A stretch of 47,185 bases of DNA from Oscillospiraceae bacterium (lineage in GTDB: Bacteria > Bacillota > Clostridia > Oscillospirales > Oscillospiraceae). The DNA lies in assembly GCA_020025295.1 (NCBI GenBank), contig JAHHSJ010000008.1, positions 1 to 47,185 on the forward strand, written 5' to 3'. The translations under genes and the position numbers were made by a program. The notes below the pieces were generated by a model. That model saw only the letters and a list, made by a program, of their open reading frames with translations. It did no database searches and was not told the DNA's origin. Below, one piece after another: positions 40,920 to 47,185 of the stretch. Every line of letters begins with the position of its first letter. The stretch's first letter is position 1.

Positions 40920-42486
40920 AAAGCGTATTCTGATTGCCGTGCTCGCTCTGGTACTGGTCGTTGCGATTGTAATTGTTTCCGTTCTGGTGCTGGGCGGCGG
41001 CAGCAAGAATGTCTATGTCTATTCCTTTGATGAAGGAGTTCTGGGCATGACCGACTTCCACAACGACGGCAGTGAGTCCAGCGGCATCGTCACCACCGAC
41101 CGGGTGCAACCCACCTACCTCACGGAAACGCAGAAGAATGTGGAAGTGAAGGTACAGGAGGGACAGACGGTCAGCAAGGGCGACACCCTCTACACCTACG
41201 ACACCACTCTTTCCGAAATCGCTTTGCAGCAGAAGGATCTGTCTGTACAGCAGCTGAAGATGGATTTGGAGGCGGCAAAAAAGGAACTGAGTGTAATCAA
41301 TTCCTATGTACCCTTCACACCTCGCCCCGATCCCCCGGAGCCTCCCGCTCCCGAGGAGCCGGAACATCCCCTGTCCGGTCTGACTGACGCAGATTTGGAA
41401 GGCAAGGACTTTGTGGTGTTTTCCGGAAGCGGTGAGTCCGCCCTCTCCTCCAAGGTGTGCTGGCTGCGTTCCTCCGCCATGGTGGACGACGCCATGATGG
41501 ACGCCCTCTTCTCCGGTGTTTCTCAGGATGTCGTGTTCATTCACTTCATCCAGACCGAGGGCGACAGTGCCAATGGCTCCGTCACCGGCGAGTTTGGTCT
41601 CAAGCTGATGCGCTTTGCCGTGTCCGATGAGGACGCACTCTCCTACTCCTTCCGCTATTCCTTCTTCCAGCCCACTCCGCCCGACACCGGCGACGCCTCC
41701 GGCTCTGCCGACTGGGTGGAACCTGAGGACACCAGCTCCGGCTACACCGCAGCGGAAATCGCTCAGATGCGTGCGGAAAAGCAGGCAGAAATCCGGGAAC
41801 TGGATTTTAAAATTAAGGTAGCAGAATCCGAACTGAGCATCATGCGCAAGGAAGCAGACTCCGGCACGGTAACTGCAGACTTTGACGGCGTGGTGATGAA
41901 TATTCTGGACGAGGAAACCGCCCGAAACGAAAACCAGCCCCTGCTGAAGGTTTCCGGCGGCGGCGGTTTCTATGTCACCGGCACCGCCAGCGAGCTGGAT
42001 CTGGCCAATATTCAGCTGGATCAGAAGGTCACCGTCTCCTCTTGGGAAACCGGTTCGACCTACGAGGGCACCGTGGTGGAAATCCAGAAGTTCCCCGTGG
42101 ACGCCGATATGTACGGCGGAAGCACCAACCTCAGCTACTACCCCTTTAAGGTATTTATTGATGAATCTGCCGACCTGCAGGACGGCTTCTATGTTTCCAT
42201 GACCCTTCAGTCCGGCGGCGCTCAGAGCAGCCTGTATCTGGACAACGCCTTCCTCCGCACCGACGGCGCTACCAGCTATGTCTATGTCCGCAACGAGGAA
42301 GGGCGGCTGGAGAAGCGCAGAGTGCAGGTGGGTGCAGGTCTCTGGGACAGCTACACCCAGATTCTCGGCGGTATCACCGAGGACGACTGGCTGGCCTTCC
42401 CCTATGGCAAGAATGTCAAGGAAGGCGCAAAAACGGAAGAAGGCACCATGGAGACCCTGTACGGTGCCGGCATGGGAGGAATGTGA
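40906..42486 (+). CDS. Second HlyD-type efflux adaptor with a large insertion in the hairpin
   Basis: A 526-residue adaptor anchored by a membrane helix (8-29). The lipoyl-like half-motifs KVQEGQTVSKGDTLYTYD (82-99) and SGTVTADFDGVVMNI (319-333) flank a coiled coil (103-135 and 283-316). Between the coil arms sits an insertion of about 147 residues: a Pro/Glu-rich linker (138-155), a small globular region (about 158-258) and a second Ser/Pro linker. The start at 40906 has AAGGAGG at about 7 nt. It is followed 3 nt later by the permease. Confidence 0.87.
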   Translation: MKQSKKRILIAVLALVLVVAIVIVSVLVLGGGSKNVYVYSFDEGVLGMTDFHNDGSESSGIVTTDRVQPTYLTETQKNVEVKVQEGQTVSKGDTLYTYDTTLSEIALQQKDLSVQQLKMDLEAAKKELSVINSYVPFTPRPDPPEPPAPEEPEHPLSGLTDADLEGKDFVVFSGSGESALSSKVCWLRSSAMVDDAMMDALFSGVSQDVVFIHFIQTEGDSANGSVTGEFGLKLMRFAVSDEDALSYSFRYSFFQPTPPDTGDASGSADWVEPEDTSSGYTAAEIAQMRAEKQAEIRELDFKIKVAESELSIMRKEADSGTVTADFDGVVMNILDEETARNENQPLLKVSGGGGFYVTGTASELDLANIQLDQKVTVSSWETGSTYEGTVVEIQKFPVDADMYGGSTNLSYYPFKVFIDESADLQDGFYVSMTLQSGGAQSSLYLDNAFLRTDGATSYVYVRNEEGRLEKRRVQVGAGLWDSYTQILGGITEDDWLAFPYGKNVKEGAKTEEGTMETLYGAGMGGM

Positions 42487-42489
42487 TTT

Positions 42490-43824
42490 ATGGAAAATAT
42501 CAGATTAGCCTTTCAGGGCATCTGGGGCCATAAAATGCGCTCCTTCCTGACGATGCTGGGTATCATCATCGGCATTGCGTCGATTATCACCATCGTTTCC
42601 ACCATCAAGGGCACCAACGAGCAGATCAAAGAGAATCTGATCGGCGCCGGCGGCAATGTGGTCACCGTGCAGCTCTATCAGGACACCTATCCCTTCGATA
42701 TGGCCTACAACGAACCGCCTACCGGAGTCCGGGTACTGGAGCGCTCCACCCGCCGGGAGCTGGAAGCGCTGGACGGCGTGGAAAAAATCTCCTTTTACAC
42801 CAAGCGGAAATACACCAACGATGTTATGGCCGGAAACCATGCCTTTTTCGGCACGGTCTACGGCGTGGACTCCGCCTATCTGGACCTGATGTCCTACAAG
42901 CCCACCTACGGCAGAGATTTTACCGAATATGACTTCGATCACTTCCGCAAGGTGGTCCTTCTGGACAACAAGGCCGCATCCAGCCTCTTCCCCGGCGTCT
43001 ATCCCGTGGGGGAAACGCTGGAAATCAAGGGTGAGCCCTATGTGGTCATCGGCGTGGTGGAGAAGGAAACCAGCTTCACCCCCTCCATTCAGACCTTGAA
43101 TGACTATCATATGTACGCCAACACCAGCGGCGGCGCCATCTTCATTCCCGACACCACCTGGCCCATTGTCTACCGCTTTGACGAGCCTCAGAGTGTAGCC
43201 GTTCAGGCCGGCAGCACCGACCAGATGACCAAGGCCGGCAAACAGGTGGCGGACTTCCTCACTGCAAGCCAGATTTCCCCGGACGCCGCTCCGGTCGGCA
43301 GCAGCTCCGGCGAAGTGGTGACCATGGAAGCGGAGCCGACCAGCGGCGAAGGCGGCAGTGCAAACGGCGGCAGCAGCTTCTCCTATCGCAGCGAGGACCT
43401 GCTCCAGCAGGCACAGCAGCTGCAGGAGATGAGCAACTCCACCAATCAGCAGCTGATTTGGATCGCCAGCATCTCCCTGTTGGTGGGCGGCATCGGTGTT
43501 ATGAACATCATGCTGGTTTCCGTTACCGAGCGTACCGGCGAGATCGGTCTGAAAAAGGCTCTGGGTGCAAAGAAAAACCGCATCCGGGTACAGTTCCTCA
43601 CCGAGGCTTCTGTGCTTACCAGTCTGGGCGGCTTGATCGGCGTGGTGCTGGGCATTTTGCTGGCACAGCTGATTTCCAAGACCAACGGAATCCCCGTGGC
43701 GATCTCCATTCCCGCCATTACCATTTCCGTGGTGTTCTCCATGGTCATCGGCGTGGTTTTCGGTCTGCTTCCTGCTCTCAAGGCAGCAAATCTGAACCCC
43801 ATCGAGGCTCTGCGGAGAGATTAA
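42490..43824 (+). CDS. MacB-type ABC transporter permease
   Basis: A 444-residue permease with four helices: one near the N-terminus (about 18-40), a large extracytoplasmic MacB core domain, then three C-terminal helices. The FtsX block LLVGGIGVMNIMLVSVTERTGEIGLKKALGA is intact. A Gly/Ser-rich stretch (about 272-300) lies before the second helix. It ends the operon with NPIEALRRD, the family's common C-terminus, before a terminator. Confidence 0.94.
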   Translation: MENIRLAFQGIWGHKMRSFLTMLGIIIGIASIITIVSTIKGTNEQIKENLIGAGGNVVTVQLYQDTYPFDMAYNEPPTGVRVLERSTRRELEALDGVEKISFYTKRKYTNDVMAGNHAFFGTVYGVDSAYLDLMSYKPTYGRDFTEYDFDHFRKVVLLDNKAASSLFPGVYPVGETLEIKGEPYVVIGVVEKETSFTPSIQTLNDYHMYANTSGGAIFIPDTTWPIVYRFDEPQSVAVQAGSTDQMTKAGKQVADFLTASQISPDAAPVGSSSGEVVTMEAEPTSGEGGSANGGSSFSYRSEDLLQQAQQLQEMSNSTNQQLIWIASISLLVGGIGVMNIMLVSVTERTGEIGLKKALGAKKNRIRVQFLTEASVLTSLGGLIGVVLGILLAQLISKTNGIPVAISIPAITISVVFSMVIGVVFGLLPALKAANLNPIEALRRD

Positions 43825-43842
43825 CCACACTTCACTTAAACC

Positions 43843-43884
43843 AAACGAGGGATGACATGAAGTTCATGTCATCCCTCGTTTTTT
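43843..43884. terminator. Bidirectional terminator between the efflux operon and nrdD
   Basis: A 19-bp perfect inverted repeat (43843-43861 with 43863-43881) with T runs beyond it; the nrdD stop is 5 nt away. Confidence 0.92.
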
Positions 43885-43885
43885 A

Positions 43886-46255
43886 TCAGCTATGTGTTTG
43901 GATGTACTGCATAATGGCGGCAATACCGGAATAAACCTCCGCTTTCTCCTCCTGCTGCACCACCAGCGTGGGGGCTTGAGTCAGATGATACGCCTTTACT
44001 AAATCCGGATGTTCCTCCACATCCATGGGGCGGAAGGCGATGCCCGACTTCGTCAGCTGCGGTTCGATGGCTCGGCAGTTAGGACAGGTTTTGGTCACAA
44101 AGAGCATCCGCTCCGCGGTATCACTTTCCTGTGCAGGGCAAACCTCCGCCGGAGCTTCCGTTTTCTCCCCTTCCTCTGACAAAGTACGGGACGGGCCGCT
44201 GTACAGCTTGCGATCCTTAAACTCCTGCGCCTTGCCGTCATTCCAGTTCTGCACCGGACGGTAATAACCGGTAATTCGGCTGTACACCTCCGTCTTTCTG
44301 CCACAGATGGGGCAGGTGTACTGCTCGCCGCTGAGATAGCCGTGGTCGGCGCAGACCGAATAGGTAGGCGAAATGGTGTAATAGGGCAGCTTGTAGTTCT
44401 CGGCAATGGTGCGCACCAAAGCAGCCGCCGCTTTCCACTCCGGGAGTTTTTCCCCAAGGAAGGTGTGGAACACGGTGCCGCTGGTATACAGGGTCTGGAG
44501 CCGATCCTGAATGTCCAGCGCTTCAAACACATCCTCGGTATAGCCCACGGGCAGGTGGGAGGAGTTGGTATAGTAGGGCGTACCGCCCTCGTGGGCGGTG
44601 ATGATGTCGGGATAATCCTGCTTATCGTGCTTTGCCAGACGATAGGCCGTGGACTCGGCAGGGGTAGCCTCCAAATTATAGAGGTCGCCGTACTGCTCCT
44701 GATAGTCGGACAGCCGCTCTCTCATATGGTTGAGCACCCGAACGGCAAAGTCTTGAGTTTCCTTGTGGGTGAGGTCCTTTCTCAGCCAGCAGGCGTTGCG
44801 TCCAGCCTCATTCATACCCACCAGACCGATGGTGGAGAAGTGGTTATCAAAGCTGCCCAAATACCGCTTGGTATAGGGGTACAGCCCCTCCTCCAACAGC
44901 TTGCCGATGGTGGTACGCTTGATTTTCAAGCTGCGTGCCGCAATGTCCATCATGTGATCCAGCCGGTGGAAGAACTCCTCTTCATTTTTGGAGAGGTAGG
45001 CCATTCTGGGCAGGTTAATGGTGACCACTCCCACCGAACCGGTGGACTCACCACTGCCGAAGTAGCCGCCGCTCTTCTTCCGCAGTTCCCGCAGGTCCAA
45101 ACGCAGACGGCAGCACATACTGCGGACATCGGAAGGCTCCATGTCGGAGTTGATGTAGTTGGAGAAGTAGGGGGTGCCGTACTTGGCGGTCATCTCAAAG
45201 AGCAAGCGGTTATTCTCCGTTTCGCTCCAATCAAAGTCCTTGGTGATGGAATAGGTGGGAATGGGATACTGGAAGCCTCTTCCCTCTGCGTCACCCTCAA
45301 TCATGACCTCAATAAAGGCCCGGTTGATGAGGTCCATCTCCTGCTTGCAATCCCCATAGGTGAAGTTCTGAGGCTCGCCGCCCACTATACAGGGCTGGTC
45401 CGCAAGGTCCGCAGGCACCGTCCAGTCCAAGGTGATATTGGAGAAAGGCGCCTGCGTACCCCAGCGGCTGGGGGTATTCACGCCGTAGATAAAGCTCTCC
45501 ACGCAGTGCTTGACCTCCTCATAGCTGAGGTGGTCGGTTTTGACAAAGGGAGCCAGATACGTATCAAAGCCGGAGAAGGCCTGTGCGCCTGCCCACTCGT
45601 TCTGCATGATGCCAAGGAAGTTCACCATCTGGTTGCAAAGCGTGGCCAAATGTTTCGCCGGGGAGGAGCTGATTTTCCCCTCCACGCCCCCCAGCCCTTC
45701 CTGAATCAGCTGCTTCAGACTCCAGCCGGCACAGTAGCCGGTGAGCATGGACAAGTCATGGATATGCAGGTCCGCATTGCGGTGGGCGTTGGCGATTTCC
45801 TCGTCATAGATTTCGCTGAGCCAATAGTTGGCGGTGATGGCACCGGAGTTGGAGAGGATGAGCCCGCCCACGGAATAGGTGACGGTGGAGTTTTCCTTCA
45901 CACGCCAATCGGACACCTTCAAATAGCCGTCCACCAGACTTTTATAGTCCAAAATGGTGGAATTCATGGTGCGGAGCTTTTCCCGGTTCTTGCGGTACAG
46001 GATGTAGGCCTTGGCCACCTCCGCATAGCCCGCCCGCTGCAGCACACGCTCCACGCTATCCTGAATCTCCTCCACGGCGATGGCGTCGTCCTTCACCTTG
46101 TCGGCATAGTCCGCCGTGACCTGCAGCGCCAGCATAGCGATGATGTCCGGGTGGTACGGGATGTGAATGGCATCGAATGCTTTGGTGATGGCATTCGAGA
46201 TTCGGGTCATATTGAACTCCACAGAGCGTCCGTCTCGCTTGATCACTTGGTACAT
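43886..46255 (-). CDS. nrdD: Anaerobic ribonucleoside-triphosphate reductase with fused thioredoxin-like domain
   Basis: Class III reductase, 789 residues, which reduces NTPs to dNTPs with a glycyl radical. In order: ATP-cone (about 2-95), catalytic barrel with the MCCRLRL cysteines, a zinc site (CADH and CPIC), and the radical loop SRITGYYRP with Gly663. An acidic linker and a C-terminal thioredoxin fold follow (about 716-789), with a CPNC redox motif at 724-727 and the cis-proline Pro762 in QAPTLVV. It follows nrdG by 16 nt with an AAGGAG site. Confidence 0.96.
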   Translation of the reverse strand: MYQVIKRDGRSVEFNMTRISNAITKAFDAIHIPYHPDIIAMLALQVTADYADKVKDDAIAVEEIQDSVERVLQRAGYAEVAKAYILYRKNREKLRTMNSTILDYKSLVDGYLKVSDWRVKENSTVTYSVGGLILSNSGAITANYWLSEIYDEEIANAHRNADLHIHDLSMLTGYCAGWSLKQLIQEGLGGVEGKISSSPAKHLATLCNQMVNFLGIMQNEWAGAQAFSGFDTYLAPFVKTDHLSYEEVKHCVESFIYGVNTPSRWGTQAPFSNITLDWTVPADLADQPCIVGGEPQNFTYGDCKQEMDLINRAFIEVMIEGDAEGRGFQYPIPTYSITKDFDWSETENNRLLFEMTAKYGTPYFSNYINSDMEPSDVRSMCCRLRLDLRELRKKSGGYFGSGESTGSVGVVTINLPRMAYLSKNEEEFFHRLDHMMDIAARSLKIKRTTIGKLLEEGLYPYTKRYLGSFDNHFSTIGLVGMNEAGRNACWLRKDLTHKETQDFAVRVLNHMRERLSDYQEQYGDLYNLEATPAESTAYRLAKHDKQDYPDIITAHEGGTPYYTNSSHLPVGYTEDVFEALDIQDRLQTLYTSGTVFHTFLGEKLPEWKAAAALVRTIAENYKLPYYTISPTYSVCADHGYLSGEQYTCPICGRKTEVYSRITGYYRPVQNWNDGKAQEFKDRKLYSGPSRTLSEEGEKTEAPAEVCPAQESDTAERMLFVTKTCPNCRAIEPQLTKSGIAFRPMDVEEHPDLVKAYHLTQAPTLVVQQEEKAEVYSGIAAIMQYIQTHS

Positions 46256-46271
46256 GATGATCTCTCCTTCT

Positions 46272-46964
46272 TTATTTTCCTCGCACCTGAGTATTCGGTA
46301 TCTCCTGCTGTGCCGCCCGCAGCAGCGCAGCCAATTCTCCGTCCGTCAGCGGCTCCATACCCTGTCCCACCAGATTGCCGGAGTCCTCAAAGGGCTGGAG
46401 ATAGTACCGCTTGGCCCCTTTGAGCCAATGAGCAAGGACCGCCATGCGCTCCGGGGTGTGCAGGGGCTTCCCTACGGTGGTACGAAACTCATAGTCCACA
46501 GAGCCTTCCAGCAAAAGCCGGACGCTCTCCTTCACCGCAGCGCACACATCTACTCCGCCACAGGTTTCTTTGTAGTATTCCGGGGCATTTTTCACATCCA
46601 TCGCCACATAATCCGCAAGCCCCTGCTCCAAAATAAAACGGAGCATCTGGGGGTTAGTGCCGTTGGTGTCCAGCTTCACCACATACCCCAAAGCCCGGAT
46701 GTCCTGCATCAGCTTGGGCAAATCCGGATACAGGGTGGGTTCACCCCCGGAGATACAGACTCCACTCAGCTTGCCCCGGCGCTTTTCCAAAAAAGCCAGC
46801 AGCTCCTGCTGGGTAATGAGTCCCGGCTCCTGCTGCTCCGGCAGCACCAATCCGGCATTATGGCAGAAGGGGCAGCGAAGATTACAACCGGACAAAAACA
46901 CCGTGCAGGCAAGCCGCCCCGGATAGTCCAGTAAGGTAAGTTTTTGCACTGCGCTGATGTTCAC
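46272..46964 (-). CDS. nrdG: Anaerobic ribonucleotide reductase activating protein (radical SAM)
   Basis: Generates the glycyl radical on NrdD. The 230-residue protein has the cluster motif C27-x3-C31-x2-C34 (SGCNLRCPFCHN), then ISGGEPTLYPDL. It is longer than the about 155-residue E. coli NrdG and resembles the longer form found with NrdD in Clostridia. The start is GTG 46964 with GGAGGG at 6 nt. It is transcribed first, ahead of nrdD, the reverse of the E. coli order. Confidence 0.94.
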   Translation of the reverse strand: MNISAVQKLTLLDYPGRLACTVFLSGCNLRCPFCHNAGLVLPEQQEPGLITQQELLAFLEKRRGKLSGVCISGGEPTLYPDLPKLMQDIRALGYVVKLDTNGTNPQMLRFILEQGLADYVAMDVKNAPEYYKETCGGVDVCAAVKESVRLLLEGSVDYEFRTTVGKPLHTPERMAVLAHWLKGAKRYYLQPFEDSGNLVGQGMEPLTDGELAALLRAAQQEIPNTQVRGK

Positions 46965-46994
46965 GCCGGTCCCTCCTTCGTGTATACGCTTTTC

Positions 46995-47023
46995 AGTATA
47001 GTCTCTTCTCCGGAAGAAGTCAA
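46995..47023 (-). promoter_or_regulatory. Promoter for nrdG-nrdD
   Basis: On the minus strand TTGACT (47018-47023) and TATACT (46995-47000) with a 17-nt spacer, start site near 46988. Confidence 0.85.
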
Positions 47024-47031
47024 CACAGCCA

Positions 47032-47089
47032 GCACAATATATTGTGCCTTTGCACTTTAACTTGTTATTTAAATATCAATATCTTGTTA
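47032..47089. promoter_or_regulatory. NrdR boxes upstream of nrdG-nrdD
   Basis: Box 1, GCACAATATATTGTGC (47032-47047), is a perfect 16-bp palindrome of the NrdR class, 8 nt from the -35. Box 2, TATCAATATCTTGTTA (47074-47089), is degenerate. Their centres are 42 bp apart, about four helical turns, instead of the common 31-32 bp. Beyond 47090 I see no gene or signal. Confidence 0.8.
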
Positions 47090-47185
47090 TTGTAAACCAA
47101 CTTACAAAAATACCCCTTTGGAGTTTTCTTTGCTTTAGAATAAATCGAATGCTGTCCCATAAACCGGGTTTTTCCACAAAAGTAA

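Noticed and set aside
44342..46423. A 693-codon open frame on the plus strand opposite nrdD-nrdG
   Set aside because: Antisense shadow of well-recognised genes; the translation is Gln/His/Val-rich with no family resemblance and no ribosome site.
1..47185. CRISPR arrays, tRNA or rRNA genes, insertion sequences, prophage or conjugative genes
   Set aside because: None were seen on reading both strands; repeats found are single inverted or direct repeats tied to terminators and promoters.

Overview
The window reads as chromosomal DNA of a spore-forming, anaerobic Clostridia-type bacterium, probably a gut member of the Oscillospirales. The inference rests on moderately GC-rich coding sequence, AGGAGG-type ribosome binding sites, clear TTGaca-N17-TATAAT promoters, a spoIIR gene and a SpoVB-like flippase, Firmicutes-type (class III) fructose-bisphosphatase, GatCAB, an oxygen-sensitive NrdDG ribonucleotide reductase, and a bile-acid 7beta-hydroxysteroid dehydrogenase-like gene. 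Genus cannot be assigned. The whole window is densely coding and looks like ordinary chromosome: I see no insertion sequence, prophage, CRISPR array, tRNA or rRNA.

Layout. 1-2.2 kb: a stand-alone GMP synthase ATP-pyrophosphatase subunit (minus), then a DUF421/DUF4363 membrane pair (plus). 2.3-6.4 kb: glycerophosphodiesterase, amino-acid permease plus alpha/beta hydrolase, and a monocistronic 7beta-HSDH-like dehydrogenase. 6.4-11.4 kb (minus): nrdR, an unknown gene, gatB-gatA-gatC, and an SSB-like OB-fold protein. 11.7-18.5 kb: murC, an orphan helical protein, spoVB-like-truA, mnmA-pepT. 18.5-24.7 kb: fbp, spoIIR, ispE, thrH, an aminotransferase and its Lrp regulator. 24.8-28.9 kb: an amino-acid ABC transporter with a circularly permuted binding protein, divergent from gdhA. 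29.1-32.0 kb: purF-like and purC behind a GntR/UTRA regulator. 32.3-37.1 kb: a molybdenum cofactor island (mobA-mobB fusion on plus; moeA-moaA-moaC-mog-MOSC on minus with a long structured leader). 37.2-43.9 kb: a MATE pump and a MacB-type efflux operon with two adaptor proteins. 43.9-47.1 kb: nrdG-nrdD behind an NrdR-box promoter.

How parts connect. nrdR and nrdGD are at opposite ends, and a perfect 16-bp NrdR-box palindrome sits beside the nrdGD promoter, so the regulator and its likely target are both in view. The transporter, gdhA and the Lrp/aminotransferase cluster form a nitrogen and amino-acid block. The Moco genes contain every step from GTP to a nucleotide-attached cofactor except the MPT synthase (MoaD/MoaE) and sulfur steps.

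Most notable: (1) a type-II solute-binding protein whose two halves are in swapped order; (2) a 7beta-HSDH homologue with the catalytic residues at the expected positions; (3) a PurF-like protein lacking the N-terminal catalytic cysteine; (4) a class III ribonucleotide reductase with a fused thioredoxin-like domain; (5) a spoIIR start region where a forespore-type promoter seems to be nested inside a terminator hairpin; (6) a GMP synthase with no glutaminase domain.
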